Made by a program: the position numbers and the translations under genes. Of a DNA stretch of 64,000 bases, positions 28,661-38,197 are shown piece after piece. The stretch is from Roseobacter sp. CCS2. Lineage in GTDB: Bacteria; Pseudomonadota; Alphaproteobacteria; Rhodobacterales; Rhodobacteraceae. The DNA lies in NCBI RefSeq assembly GCF_000169435.1, contig NZ_AAYB01000002.1:186001-250000 (forward strand), in the 5' to 3' direction. Position 1 is the first letter of the stretch. Every line of letters begins with the position of its first letter. A model generated the notes under the pieces. The model had not been told where the DNA came from. It did not search any database and was given only the letters and a program-made list of their open reading frames with translations.

Positions 28661-31056
28661 AGGCGGAAACATACGCAGGCTATTCCGGCGCACATCTGGA
28701 AGTGATCGCCAAGGCAGAGGCCGCAGGCCGCGCCATTCCACCGCTTTGGCCGCTGTCCTCATCCGTCGCCGTGAACCCGTTTTTGGGGCAGACCGAGCAG
28801 AACTTGCCGCAGGTCGCAGCCTTGTTGGACCGTGTTGCAGGCACGGCGGTTACTATGCCGCGCGATTGGTATCAGGCGAAAATCAGCGATGGGACAATTA
28901 CGGACGCAGATCTGACGGCTGCATTGGCGCAGGTGCCGGGTGCGGCGCAGGATATCGCAGCATTCAAGGCCGCGGCTGATGGCGCATCCGCTGCGGCTGC
29001 CGCTTTGCCGACCGTGGCGGACCTTGCCGCAGAAGTTTCGGGGATCGATTGGCCGGGTATCGTGGAAGAACGCTTTGGCGTCTGGGCTGCCGGGTATTTT
29101 GATGCAGGTCAGGCACTGTGGCAGAACAAGCCGGGGCGCCGGGCCTTTGATGCATGGCGCGACTTTGCCAGCCGCGATTTGACGGCTGAAATTGCAGGGC
29201 TTTCGGGGTTCGGCAGTCTGGTGGCCAACACAGCGGCCCGCACACGCACCGCGCTGGTTGATGCGGCTGATGTGTTGGGGTTAACCGCCGAGGCGAGCGA
29301 GACATACTTTCACCAGTTGCTGCTGGGCTTGGGCGGGTGGTCACAGGTGGCCCGCTATCGCCTTTGGCAGGCAGAGTTGGCTGGTGGCACGGATCTGACG
29401 CTGGTTGATGTTTTGACGATCCGGTTGGTGTGGGAGCAGGCGCTTTACAAGCGTTACGCGCCCGAGATTGAGGCGAAATGGGCAAAGGTGCGCGAGGCGC
29501 ATGCGACACCTGTCACCCCGTCTGAGGATCAGTTTATTGATGCCGCATTGCAGTCTGCCGCTGAATTTGCGGGTCAGCGCGCGTTGGCCGAAACCTTGAA
29601 TGCCCCATCCGAACCGGCATCAGAGGGGCGGCCCGCGATGCAAGCGGCGTTTTGTATTGATGTGCGCTCTGAAGTGTTTCGTCGCGCATTGGAAAGCGTT
29701 GATCCTGATATTCAAACATTGGGCTTTGCGGGCTTTTTTGGTTTGACCGCATCGCACCAAAGCTTTGCGTCTGATGTCGCTGAAAAGCGTTTGCCCGTGC
29801 TGCTGAACCACGGTGTGACCAGCCATGCCGGAACGGACGAGGCGGCAGATCAGACCGCACGTTTCAGCGCACGGGCAAAGCGCGCCTGGGGACGGTTCAA
29901 ACTGGCGGCGGTGTCGTCTTTTGCGTTTGTAGAGGCATCTGGGCCGATTTATGTGGGCAAACTGCTGCGCGATGCGCTTGGCGTCGATGCAGCGAAGGGG
30001 CCGGATAAACAGGTGCCGGTGCTGGATGAAAGCTTTGGTCTGGACGACCGGATTGGGGCGGCGACCTCGATTTTGGGTGCGATGTCATTGACTGATAATT
30101 TCGCGCCTTTGGTTCTGTTGTTTGGCCATGGTGCGAATGTGGTGAATAACCCCCATGCCAGTGCGCTGCATTGCGGTGCATGTGGTGGGTATACGGGCGA
30201 GGTGAATGCACGGCTTTTGGCGGGTATTCTGAATGACAAAGATGTGCGTGCGGGGCTGGCCGAGAATGGGATCACCGTTCCTGAAGATACGCTCTTTGTC
30301 GGTGGGTTGCATGATACGACGACCGATGATGTGACCATCTATGACGCTGATTTCGCAGGGCATAAGCATCAAAGCCACCTGAAGACCGCGCAGGATTGGC
30401 TAAGCGCCTCCGGTAAACTGGCCCGGACCGAACGTGCCTTGCGCCTGCCGCGTGCCGCCAATGGCGATGATATCGGTAAGCGTAGCCGCGATTGGTCGGA
30501 AACCCGGCCAGAGTGGGCTTTGGCAGGCTGTAAGGCGTTTATCGCGGCACCGCGCGCGCGGACAAAGGGCAAGGGACTGGAAGGCCGTGCCTTCCTGCAT
30601 GACTATGATTGGCAAAAGGACGATGGGTTTGGGGTGCTGGAACTGATCCTGACGGCCCCTGTTGTGGTCGCCAGCTGGATCAGCCTGCAATACTATGGTT
30701 CAGTCGTGGCACCCAACGTCTTTGGTGCGGGCAATAAGCTGCTCCACAACGTCACCGGCGGTATCGGTGTGGTCGAAGGCAACGGCGGCGCGTTGCGCGG
30801 TGGTTTGCCGTGGCAGTCGGTCCACGACGGTAAAGGGTATGCCCACGATCCGCTGCGGTTGTCGGTCTGTGTTGAGGCCCCGTCAGATGCGATTACTGCG
30901 ATTTTGGAGAAGCATCTAAATGTCCGGGCGCTGTTTGACAATCGCTGGCTGCACCTGTTCACGCTGAATGCGGATGGTCAGATGGATCAGCGGTATGATG
31001 GCGATCTGAAGTGGGTGGCGTTTGATGGGGCGCGCGAAGGCGCGTTAGCCGCCTAG
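28657..31056 (+). CDS. dabA: DabA: carbonic-anhydrase-like subunit (DUF2309) of the inorganic carbon transporter
   Basis: DabA (UPF0753/DUF2309) is a peripheral zinc protein that resembles a beta-carbonic anhydrase and, with DabB, traps CO2 as bicarbonate. In the 799-residue product the expected zinc-site residues are all present: C333 and D335 (in [12 protein letters not shown]), H491 and C506 (in HGANVVNN...LHCGACGG). The spacing is the same as that described for Halothiobacillus DabA2. It overlaps dabB by ATGA. Its stop overlaps the stop of the convergent hydroxyacid dehydrogenase through a shared CTAG. Confidence 0.93.
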   Translation: MKAETYAGYSGAHLEVIAKAEAAGRAIPPLWPLSSSVAVNPFLGQTEQNLPQVAALLDRVAGTAVTMPRDWYQAKISDGTITDADLTAALAQVPGAAQDIAAFKAAADGASAAAAALPTVADLAAEVSGIDWPGIVEERFGVWAAGYFDAGQALWQNKPGRRAFDAWRDFASRDLTAEIAGLSGFGSLVANTAARTRTALVDAADVLGLTAEASETYFHQLLLGLGGWSQVARYRLWQAELAGGTDLTLVDVLTIRLVWEQALYKRYAPEIEAKWAKVREAHATPVTPSEDQFIDAALQSAAEFAGQRALAETLNAPSEPASEGRPAMQAAFCIDVRSEVFRRALESVDPDIQTLGFAGFFGLTASHQSFASDVAEKRLPVLLNHGVTSHAGTDEAADQTARFSARAKRAWGRFKLAAVSSFAFVEASGPIYVGKLLRDALGVDAAKGPDKQVPVLDESFGLDDRIGAATSILGAMSLTDNFAPLVLLFGHGANVVNNPHASALHCGACGGYTGEVNARLLAGILNDKDVRAGLAENGITVPEDTLFVGGLHDTTTDDVTIYDADFAGHKHQSHLKTAQDWLSASGKLARTERALRLPRAANGDDIGKRSRDWSETRPEWALAGCKAFIAAPRARTKGKGLEGRAFLHDYDWQKDDGFGVLELILTAPVVVASWISLQYYGSVVAPNVFGAGNKLLHNVTGGIGVVEGNGGALRGGLPWQSVHDGKGYAHDPLRLSVCVEAPSDAITAILEKHLNVRALFDNRWLHLFTLNADGQMDQRYDGDLKWVAFDGAREGALAA

Positions 31057-32153
31057 CGGTTTCCGTCTGCGACCAGAGACCGCTTGCTGATCTGGGCAAG
31101 CGTGATGCTCGTTTCCGATTTCAGAACGGACCAAACTTCGCGCAGGCCTTCTTCGCCGCCGGCGGCGATGGCGAATTGCAGGACGCGCCCGAAGAAGGTG
31201 AAGTTGGCGCCTTGGGCGTAGGCTTTGACCACATCCTCGCCACTGCGCAGGCCGGTGTCGTAGAACAGCGGATAGTCGGGGCCGAGGGCGTCGCGGATTT
31301 CGGCGAGTTTCAGGATCGGTGCCGGTGCGCTGTCGAGTTGGCGTGAACCGTGGCTGGAGACTTGGATTGCGTCAACGCCTGCTGATTTGAGGGCAACAGA
31401 GTCCTCGACATCCAGCACACCTTTCACGACCAACTTGCCGGGCCACATATCGCGCAGTTTGGTCAGCGTATCCCAATCCGCCTTGGCGCGGCTTTCGGTG
31501 CGGTCGAAATCATAGCCGTCCATATCAAAGTTCGCCATTTGCGGCTTGCCTGCAAACAGCGAGGTCAGCGACCAACGCGGGTGCAGAGCGAAGTCGATGA
31601 ATTGCTTGGGGCCGATCTTGAACGGCATGGTGAAGCCGTGGCGGAGTTCGCGGGGGCGACGACCAACTTCGGCCACGTCGACCGTCAGGACGATGGTGTC
31701 ATAACCAGCGGCCTTAGCCCGTTCGACCAGTTTGAAGGTGCCTGACCCGTCGCCGCTGAAATACAATTGAAACCACGCGTTGCCTTCGGCCTCTTCGATC
31801 AACGGTTCCATTGCGGTTGACGCGACGGTTGAGACGCCCAAAGGCACGTTTTCACGCGCCGCCAATCGTGCCAGCATCATGTCTGCGCCAGGACCAGAAA
31901 GGTTGCACATCCCCATCGGGCTGATCCCGAAGGGCGCTTTTGTCGGCTTGTCCCATAGTGGGACAGACAACGACCTGTCGCTGACATCGCGCAAAACACG
32001 CGGGCGCAGTTCCAGATTGTCAAAGGCCGCACGGTTCCGCGCGGCCCCTGTTTCAGCGCCGGCGGCACCGTCGATGTAATCAAAGACCATCCAAGGAAGG
32101 CGCTTGCGGGCAAGCCTGCGGGCGTCTTCGCTGGAATGAATCTTTGCGGCCAT
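31053..32153 (-). CDS. FMN-dependent alpha-hydroxy-acid dehydrogenase, candidate sulfolactate dehydrogenase
   Basis: A 366-residue enzyme of the lactate dehydrogenase (cytochrome)/glycolate oxidase family that oxidises 2-hydroxy acids with FMN. The catalytic His and substrate Arg lie in [12 protein letters not shown], where most relatives have S-N-H-G-G-R. An FMN-binding YIDGAAG block is near the N terminus. It is the last gene of the hps/com operon, starting at the base after the comE stop. Oxidation of sulfolactate to sulfopyruvate is the one step the operon otherwise lacks between HpsN and ComDE, so I infer an SlcD-like role. A plain lactate dehydrogenase is the alternative. Confidence 0.82.
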   Translation of the reverse strand: MAAKIHSSEDARRLARKRLPWMVFDYIDGAAGAETGAARNRAAFDNLELRPRVLRDVSDRSLSVPLWDKPTKAPFGISPMGMCNLSGPGADMMLARLAARENVPLGVSTVASTAMEPLIEEAEGNAWFQLYFSGDGSGTFKLVERAKAAGYDTIVLTVDVAEVGRRPRELRHGFTMPFKIGPKQFIDFALHPRWSLTSLFAGKPQMANFDMDGYDFDRTESRAKADWDTLTKLRDMWPGKLVVKGVLDVEDSVALKSAGVDAIQVSSHGSRQLDSAPAPILKLAEIRDALGPDYPLFYDTGLRSGEDVVKAYAQGANFTFFGRVLQFAIAAGGEEGLREVWSVLKSETSITLAQISKRSLVADGNR

Positions 32154-32708
32154 TTAGCTGGCAACCGCTTTCATGAAGCGATCACGGATGACCACTGGGT
32201 CCATCGTGATGACCGGCAGCTTGATGTTGCCGCTGTCGCATTTGGTCACGATGATGGTCATTTGCTTGCTGTCGATCGCCTCTTGCAGGACCTTGCCGGT
32301 GTCTTTGTCTTGGCAGACAACGACGTTCTCGCAGCCACATGCTTTGGCCACGTTTTCCAGCTTGGTTTTTTTGCCCGCATAGGTCGGCTGATCACCGGTG
32401 GAGCCGTAAGAGCCGTTGTCGACAATCAACAGGATGAAGTTGTCCGCCACGTTGTTGGCAATCGTGGGCAGCGTGCCAAGGTTGGTCAGGATAGAGCCGT
32501 CACCGTCGATAGAGATGACCGTCTTGTCTTGCGCCAAGGCCAGACCCAAACCGATGGACGACGACAGGCCCATGGTGCCGAGCATGTAGAAGTTTTTGGC
32601 ATTATCGTCGATCATGTGCAGCTCTTGGCTGGGCAGACCGATGTTGCAAACGACCAGTTGGTCACGCAGGATTGGCGCGATTTCGCGCAGGATTTCAGAA
32701 CGGATCAT
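32154..32708 (-). CDS. comE: Sulfopyruvate decarboxylase subunit beta
   Basis: ComE is the thiamine-diphosphate-binding subunit that, with ComD, decarboxylates 3-sulfopyruvate to sulfoacetaldehyde. The 184-residue protein carries the TPP motif from GDGSILTNLG to the NGSYGS segment. The start ATG at 32708 overlaps the comD stop (ATGA); the upstream in-frame track to 32768 lies within comD. Split subunits with this gene order are typical of bacterial sulfonate degraders. A phosphonopyruvate decarboxylase is the closest alternative, but context favours the sulfonate. Confidence 0.9.
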   Translation of the reverse strand: MIRSEILREIAPILRDQLVVCNIGLPSQELHMIDDNAKNFYMLGTMGLSSSIGLGLALAQDKTVISIDGDGSILTNLGTLPTIANNVADNFILLIVDNGSYGSTGDQPTYAGKKTKLENVAKACGCENVVVCQDKDTGKVLQEAIDSKQMTIIVTKCDSGNIKLPVITMDPVVIRDRFMKAVAS

Positions 32709-33211
32709 TGGTCGCCGTAGCCTCCCCAGAAGGACGCATCCGTCAGGATCGCCACAGGTTTGTTGCACATGAAGGTGTATTTCAGGATCGCGTCCAGCTC
32801 ATCCGCGTCCGCTTCCTTGTGGAAGTGGTATGTGGGGATGTTCATCTGGTTCAACAGTGCTTTGGTGTGCACGGCCATTTCGACCTGACAGGCCACAGGT
32901 TCGCGCAGCTCGCCACGGTAGCTGATCAGCATCGGCAAGGGCATGCGGTAATACTGGGTTAGCGTCGCCAACGTGTTGATGGTTACACCAATGGCGGTGT
33001 TCTGCATGATGATTGCCGGGCGTTTGCCGCCCATGAATGCACCCGCGCACAGGCCCATGCCTTCGTCTTCTTTGTTCGACGGGATGTGAAAGATTTCTGG
33101 GCGTGCTTCGACTTCGTCGATTACACCGGCCAACTGCTTGCACGGCACAGTGGTGATGAAGGATACATCGTTGGCGACAAAGTCATCCACGATCTTGCTG
33201 CTGATACTCAA
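32705..33211 (-). CDS. comD: Sulfopyruvate decarboxylase subunit alpha
   Basis: ComD is the pyrimidine-binding partner of ComE. The 168-residue protein has the family features TTVPCKQLAGVID, the glutamate-bearing SNKEDEGMGLCAGA segment (the glutamate activates TPP) and QNTAIGVTINTLATL. A Shine-Dalgarno (AGGAG) lies upstream of the ATG at 33211. A gap of 62 bp separates it from the universal stress gene upstream in the operon. Confidence 0.9.
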   Translation of the reverse strand: MSISSKIVDDFVANDVSFITTVPCKQLAGVIDEVEARPEIFHIPSNKEDEGMGLCAGAFMGGKRPAIIMQNTAIGVTINTLATLTQYYRMPLPMLISYRGELREPVACQVEMAVHTKALLNQMNIPTYHFHKEADADELDAILKYTFMCNKPVAILTDASFWGGYGDQ

Positions 33212-33273
33212 GGTCTGGGGTCTCCTGATTGCGCCTTAAGAGCGGGCGTTGGGGTTTATGGAAATGAAAGCGG

Positions 33274-33681
33274 TTAGTAGCGCGCCACATGCACGGCACA
33301 CGGGGCGTGCCGGACAACGCGGGCGGCGGTAGAGCCGAGCAGATAATCAATCAACCCGGGCTTATGAGAGCCAAGCACAATGCAATCTGCCTTCATGCTA
33401 GTGGCGGTGTCGACAATCGTGCGTCCACTGTGGCCTTTGACGATGACGCCTTTCACGCCATCCATTGACGTCACGCGCTCTTGCAGTTGCTTTTCGGCGC
33501 GGTCGAAGGCGCTTTGCATCACGCTTTCATCGACATAGGCGCTGACTGTTTTCTGCGGCGCTTCGTGGACGTGGAGTGCTGTGATCTGACCGCCCTCGGA
33601 CAGCAAGGTGCGCGCGATCTGAATGGTTTTGTCGGCGATGCCGTGGTCAAGGGCCATGGGGACGATGATGTTCTTGTACAT
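33274..33681 (-). CDS. Universal stress protein (UspA family)
   Basis: A single-domain 135-residue Usp protein with the ATP-binding signature G-x2-G-x9-G-S/T, seen here around GSHKPGLIDYLLGSTAARV. It probably binds ATP as a dimer. It lies inside the hps/com operon between hpsP (30 bp) and comD (62 bp), which ties its expression to sulfonate use. The biochemical role is unknown. Confidence 0.88.
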   Translation of the reverse strand: MYKNIIVPMALDHGIADKTIQIARTLLSEGGQITALHVHEAPQKTVSAYVDESVMQSAFDRAEKQLQERVTSMDGVKGVIVKGHSGRTIVDTATSMKADCIVLGSHKPGLIDYLLGSTAARVVRHAPCAVHVARY

Positions 33682-33710
33682 AGCAAACTCCTGATAGCTT
33701 TGATCCTGCG

Positions 33711-34691
33711 TTAGGGACGCAAAATGATTTTGGGGGCAGCAACGACGCCTGCCCTGATGTCAGCAAAGGCCTGCCCGCCTTCGGAAAGGGGTCTTTCCTC
33801 GGTCCAGTCTAGCGCACCAAGGCGTCCGTCGAAAATAGCAGCGGCCGTGTCGCGGAAATCTTGGGATGTATAGGTATACGTCCCGATAAATGTAATCTCT
33901 TGCAGGGTCATGCGGCGGATGTCCAAGCCGCCCGTTGCCTCGCCCAGGCCGATATGCATGATCACACCGCCGGGGCGGGTGATTGCAGCGGCATCGGCGC
34001 GGGTGGCGGCATAGCCGACGCCGTCGATGACCAAATCGGCTTCTGTGACCGTGCCCGGTGCAACTGCGGTGAAACCATCGATTGTGTCCAACGTCGCGCG
34101 GCGTACTGCGTTGGGTTCGATGACCTGAATATCAGTTGCGCCGAATGCCCGCAGGCAAAGGGCGGCACCAACGCCGATAGCACCGCCACCAACAACCACA
34201 CAGCGGGCGTCGGTCAGCGGCATGTCAAGCGCTTCAGACCCCAGCCGCACCGCGTGCCAGCCGCAGGCCAAAGGCTCTGCCAATGCAGCTTTTGCCAGTG
34301 GCACATTGTCGGGCACTTCAACAAGATTGCGGTCTGCCATAACCACCAATTCGCCAAACGCCCCTTCGCGCGGCGGCATTGAGATGATCATGCGATCGGG
34401 GCACAGGTTATCGCGGCCTGCTTTGCAGGCTTTGCACAAACCGCAGGTGGTCAACGGGTTGATCGTCACGCGCTTGCCGTCCAGTGCACCGCCAACGACA
34501 GTGCCCGCGGCCTCATGCCCCAGAATAACCGGGGCAGGGCGGCGTTCATCGTGCCCAAGATAGGCATGCATGTCAGAGCCGCAGATGCCTGACGCTTCGA
34601 TCTTGATCAGGCTTTGCCCGGCGGCGGGCACAGGGTCAGCCATATAGCGATACACAAGCGTTTCCACATCGTCATAAACAAGCGCTTTCAT
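33711..34691 (-). CDS. hpsP: Zinc-type alcohol dehydrogenase HpsP (sulfopropanediol pathway)
   Basis: A 326-residue medium-chain dehydrogenase. It has the catalytic zinc residues (C37-type GICGSDMH, GHEAAGTV), the structural zinc cysteine set CGLCKACKAGRDNLC, and the NAD-binding GGGAIGVGAA. In the (R)/(S)-2,3-dihydroxypropane-1-sulfonate (DHPS) pathway, HpsO and HpsP interconvert the DHPS enantiomers so that HpsN can use them. It overlaps hpsO by ATGA. The role rests on gene order with hpsN and hpsO. Confidence 0.87.
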   Translation of the reverse strand: MKALVYDDVETLVYRYMADPVPAAGQSLIKIEASGICGSDMHAYLGHDERRPAPVILGHEAAGTVVGGALDGKRVTINPLTTCGLCKACKAGRDNLCPDRMIISMPPREGAFGELVVMADRNLVEVPDNVPLAKAALAEPLACGWHAVRLGSEALDMPLTDARCVVVGGGAIGVGAALCLRAFGATDIQVIEPNAVRRATLDTIDGFTAVAPGTVTEADLVIDGVGYAATRADAAAITRPGGVIMHIGLGEATGGLDIRRMTLQEITFIGTYTYTSQDFRDTAAAIFDGRLGALDWTEERPLSEGGQAFADIRAGVVAAPKIILRP

Positions 34692-35449
34692 TTGGCTGTA
34701 TATCCTCCGTCCACCATGAGGACTTGTCCTGTGACATAAGCCGATGCGTCAGAGCAGAGAAAGAGAAGCGGGCCATCTATATCCGAAAGCGTGCCATTGC
34801 GCCCAACACATGTATTGGCAGCATTGCGCGCTGCGCGTTCGGGGTCGGCGAACACCGGCCCAGTTAGTTCGGTTGGAAAGAAGCCCGGACCGATTGCATT
34901 GGCTGTGATCCCGTCTTTGGACCACGCCTCTGCCATGGCGCGGGTCAGTTGCCCAATGCCTGCCTTTGATGTGCCGTAACTGATGCCAGCGGGAAACGCG
35001 CGCGTGGTCTGAAGCGAGGCGAAGTTGACGATGCGCCCCCAGCCTTTGGCCTTCATCGCAGGCGCGAAGGCCTGTGATAGAAAGAACGGTGCGGCAAGGT
35101 TCAGGTTCATCGTCACGTCCCAGCCTGCAGGGGTGACATCATCCGCTGTCTCACGTGTGTTGATGCCTGCGGCATGTACCAGAATATCCGGCGCGCCAAA
35201 GGGCGCTGCAATATCCGCGGTGGTCCCCTCAATCGCGTCCCGATCCGAAAGGTCGGCAGTGACAATGGCAGCATGTGATCCGGTGGCTTTCGCCCAGGCC
35301 TCCAGTGCTTCCTCCCGCCGCGCCACGCCGACCACCTTGGCCCCAGCGGATGCCAAAACCGTCGCGGCCCTTTGCCCAAGCCCCGCACTTGCGCCAGTGA
35401 CGCAAGCCACGCGACCTGTCAGGTCAAAGAGATCGCTGGGATCAGCCAT
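34688..35449 (-). CDS. hpsO: Short-chain dehydrogenase HpsO (sulfopropanediol pathway)
   Basis: A 253-residue SDR with the cofactor motif TGASAGLGQ, the NNAG-equivalent HAAGINT, and the catalytic Tyr and Lys in SYGTSKAG. In the DHPS pathway HpsO oxidises one enantiomer of the diol, and HpsP then reduces the product to the other. It overlaps hpsN by 8 bp and hpsP by ATGA. By sequence alone it is a generic SDR; the operon decides the call. Confidence 0.87.
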   Translation of the reverse strand: MADPSDLFDLTGRVACVTGASAGLGQRAATVLASAGAKVVGVARREEALEAWAKATGSHAAIVTADLSDRDAIEGTTADIAAPFGAPDILVHAAGINTRETADDVTPAGWDVTMNLNLAAPFFLSQAFAPAMKAKGWGRIVNFASLQTTRAFPAGISYGTSKAGIGQLTRAMAEAWSKDGITANAIGPGFFPTELTGPVFADPERAARNAANTCVGRNGTLSDIDGPLLFLCSDASAYVTGQVLMVDGGYTAK

Positions 35450-36749
35450 GTGGTGTCAGGTCAAAGTTCTCGCCAGGGAAGTATTTCGCCAGACGCACAT
35501 CAGCGGCGCGCGCGTGCCCTTCCATGCCCTCAAGGCGGGAAATGCGGGCTGTCGCTTCGGCGACGCGCTTGGACCCTTCGCGGGTGGCTTGCTGCCATGT
35601 GACGATCTTCATGTATTTGTGGACTGACAGACCACCGGTGTATGATGCCGCACCGGATGTCGGCAGAACGTGGTTCGTGCCAGATGCCTTGTCGCCGTAG
35701 GATACTGTGGTTTCTTCGCCCAAGAACAAAGATCCATAGCAGCTAAGCCTATCCAGCCACCAAGGCAGGTCTTCGGCCTGTACCGTTAGGTGCTCTGGCG
35801 CGTAGTCGTCGGAACAGGCGGCCATTTCTTCGCGGTCTGCGCACAGGATCACCTCGGCATAGTCGCGCCATGCGGCGGCGGCGTTGTCGCGGTTTACTTC
35901 GGGCAGGTCTGCGATCAGGTCAGGGACGCGGTTCATCACGTCTTCGGCCAAAGCGCGGCTGTCAGTGACCAGCCAAACGGGCGAATTATAGCCATGCTCG
36001 GCTTGGCTGACGAGGTCGGTCGCCACAATATGCGGGTCGGCGGATTGATCGGCAAGGATCAGGCTGTCAGTTGGGCCGGCGATCATGTCGATGCCGACGC
36101 GGCCAAACAGGATGCGCTTGGCTTCGGCCACAAACTGGTTACCGGGGCCGACAAGGATGTTGGCTTTGGGCAGATTAAACAAACCAAAGGTCATTGCGGC
36201 CACACCCTGCACACCGCCCATCGCCATGATCTTGTCGGCGCCACAGATGTGGGCGGCATAGATGATGGCAGGGGCCACACCCACTTCGGGACGAGGTGGG
36301 GAAGCAACGGCGATGTGGTTGCAACCCGCAACCTTCGCGGTTGTCACGGTCATGATAGCCGAGGCGATATGGCTGTAACGACCACCGGGCACATAGCAGC
36401 CTGCGGCATCAACCGGGATCGCTTTTTGCCCGGCGATAAGACCCGGAACGATTTCATATTCGATATCGCTGACTGTTGCTTTCTGTGCCTCGGCAAAGCG
36501 TTTCACGTTGTCATGGGCGAACTGGATATCTTCTTTCAGTTTCTCTGGCACCAGCGCCGATGCGGCTTCAATCTCTTCCGCAGTCAGGATTACATTGCCG
36601 TCGTATTTGTCGAACTTGGCGGCATATTCCAGCGCCTTTGCGTCCCCGCCCTCTTCGATATCGTTCAGAATGCCCTGAACAAGTTCATGCACATCAGATG
36701 CGCCGGACTGTGCCGTGAGGGTCGCTTTTTTGAGGTACTCAAGTGCCAT
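35442..36749 (-). CDS. hpsN: (R)-2,3-dihydroxypropane-1-sulfonate 3-dehydrogenase HpsN
   Basis: HpsN is a histidinol-dehydrogenase-like, zinc-dependent enzyme that oxidises (R)-DHPS in two NAD-linked steps to (R)-sulfolactate. The 435-residue sequence resembles HpsN of Roseovarius nubinhibens over its whole length. It has PVDAAGCYVPGGRYSH, the NAD/zinc block AEHGYNSP, and GLSVHKYMK near the C terminus. Canonical HisD differs in several of these segments, and there is no his gene nearby. It is the first gene of the operon, facing the LacI regulator across about 280 bp. Confidence 0.93.
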   Translation of the reverse strand: MALEYLKKATLTAQSGASDVHELVQGILNDIEEGGDAKALEYAAKFDKYDGNVILTAEEIEAASALVPEKLKEDIQFAHDNVKRFAEAQKATVSDIEYEIVPGLIAGQKAIPVDAAGCYVPGGRYSHIASAIMTVTTAKVAGCNHIAVASPPRPEVGVAPAIIYAAHICGADKIMAMGGVQGVAAMTFGLFNLPKANILVGPGNQFVAEAKRILFGRVGIDMIAGPTDSLILADQSADPHIVATDLVSQAEHGYNSPVWLVTDSRALAEDVMNRVPDLIADLPEVNRDNAAAAWRDYAEVILCADREEMAACSDDYAPEHLTVQAEDLPWWLDRLSCYGSLFLGEETTVSYGDKASGTNHVLPTSGAASYTGGLSVHKYMKIVTWQQATREGSKRVAEATARISRLEGMEGHARAADVRLAKYFPGENFDLTPHG

Positions 36750-36909
36750 GCGTGATTTGCCTTACCTTGGAAAAAGAAAATGTCTGTGGGGACGTGAGCA
36801 GGGCCTAACACCGACGGTCTTGTCGTTGTGCGGGCAAGAGCTTGGTCTGCTTGTGCATTTCATGAACATACGCAACCTCCCCCCAGATGACGTCTTTGAT
36901 TCTGGCGCT

Positions 36910-36925
36910 ATGTAAGCGTTTACAT
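36910..36925. promoter_or_regulatory. LacI-family operator between hpsN and its regulator
   Basis: ATGTAAGCGTTTACAT is a 16-bp palindrome with seven of eight base pairs matching and a central CG, which is the signature of LacI/GalR operators. It lies 160 bp upstream of hpsN and about 110 bp upstream of the lacI-type gene. The rest of the intergenic stretch (36750-37018) shows no gene and no second full copy. Confidence 0.75.
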
Positions 36926-37031
36926 TGCAGTAATGCAAGGGCTTAAGTTAACGCAGGGTAAGTTTGACTATCTTGATGGCGCATGCCCGGCTAAAACAGC
37001 GCGGAACATTGCGTTTTCAAGGAGATGACCG

Positions 37032-38045
37032 ATCAATTCTGATCCCACACCAACGCTGCATGACGTGGCCGAAGCGGCCAAAGTATCGACCGCCACGGTA
37101 TCACGCTGTCTGAATTTTCCAGACAAGGTGGCGCCTGAGACGCGCCAGAAGGTGCAGGATGCGATCGCGCTGCTTGGGTATTCGCCGAACTTCGGCGCGC
37201 GCGTTATGGCGGCGCGGCGGACGAATACGATCGGTGCCATTATTCCGACGATGGAAAACGCCATCTTTGCCCGCGGATTAGAGGCGTTTCAGGAAGAGTT
37301 GCGCCGACATGGTTTTACGATGTTGGTTGCCAGTACGGCCTATCAGCCTCAGATCGAAGAAGAGCAGATCAGGTCGTTGGTTGCGCGCGGTGCCGACGCG
37401 CTGTTGTTGATAGGGTATCAACGGGCGCCCGAAATTTACCGCTTTTTGGATGCTCAGCGTATTCCAGTGCTGTTGACATGGGCGTTCGACCCTCAGTCGC
37501 CGCGCCCGTCTGTTGGGTTTGATAACCGCGCGGCGATGCAGGGTCTGGCAGCAAAGGTCATTGCGCTGGGCCATCGCAGGCTGGCGTTGATTTCCGCAGA
37601 TACCGGCCCGAATGATCGTGCCGCTGCCCGCCGGGACGGGATCTTGCGTGCTATGGCGGCCGCCGGATTGGATGGGACACAGCTGCGTTTCGAGGAAACA
37701 ACCTATGGTATTGATCAAGGGGCGGCTGCATTTGACCGGCTGATGGCGATGCCTGACCGCCCCACTGCCGTATTTTGCGGCAATGATGTGCTGGCTGTCG
37801 GCGCATTGCGCAGCGCGCGTGCGCTTGGTCTTTCGGTGCCGCAGGATGTTTCTGTTTTGGGCTTTGACGATATCGAATTGGCGCAGGTCGCCTATCCGGC
37901 ACTGACGACCGTTCATGTCCCACATCGGGAAATGGGGCGCAGGGCAGGGCAAGCGCTGGGCAGGCTTTTAAGGGATGGAGAGCCGATCAAGCCGGTGGAG
38001 CTGGCGACCAGAATTGTACTCAGAGATACCCTTGGTCCCGCATAG
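37032..38045 (+). CDS. LacI-family transcriptional regulator, likely of the hps operon
   Basis: A DNA-binding regulator with an N-terminal LacI HTH (DVAEAAKVSTATVSRCLN) and a periplasmic-binding-like effector domain. The first standard start codon in frame is the GTG at 37065, which cuts off the first HTH residues. The usual lead-in TLHDVAEAAK is encoded upstream, back to an in-frame TGA at 37026. The only plausible start there is an ATC at 37032, seven bases after AAGGAG. Alternatively an ATG at 37025 (MTDQ) is joined by a one-base shift. I annotate from 37032 with this doubt. Divergence from hpsN and the operator at 36910 point to control by DHPS or a breakdown product. Confidence 0.85.
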   Translation: MNSDPTPTLHDVAEAAKVSTATVSRCLNFPDKVAPETRQKVQDAIALLGYSPNFGARVMAARRTNTIGAIIPTMENAIFARGLEAFQEELRRHGFTMLVASTAYQPQIEEEQIRSLVARGADALLLIGYQRAPEIYRFLDAQRIPVLLTWAFDPQSPRPSVGFDNRAAMQGLAAKVIALGHRRLALISADTGPNDRAAARRDGILRAMAAAGLDGTQLRFEETTYGIDQGAAAFDRLMAMPDRPTAVFCGNDVLAVGALRSARALGLSVPQDVSVLGFDDIELAQVAYPALTTVHVPHREMGRRAGQALGRLLRDGEPIKPVELATRIVLRDTLGPA

Positions 38046-38197
38046 ATTGTAGTTGTTAACACTCTATCAACCATTGTGTGTGTAGATTGGACATAACTTT
38101 TTGACAAAAAGTGGACGTTATTGGGACAAAGTCTTTGCTCATTCTCGCCACATTTGTTAATCTGGCGTTAATAAGTATCAAGAGTTTAGAAGAATCC

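Noticed and set aside
35790-36755. Rightward open frame of about 321 codons antisense to hpsN
   Set aside because: It is a shadow of the conserved hpsN gene, rich in His, Cys and Gly, with no domain.
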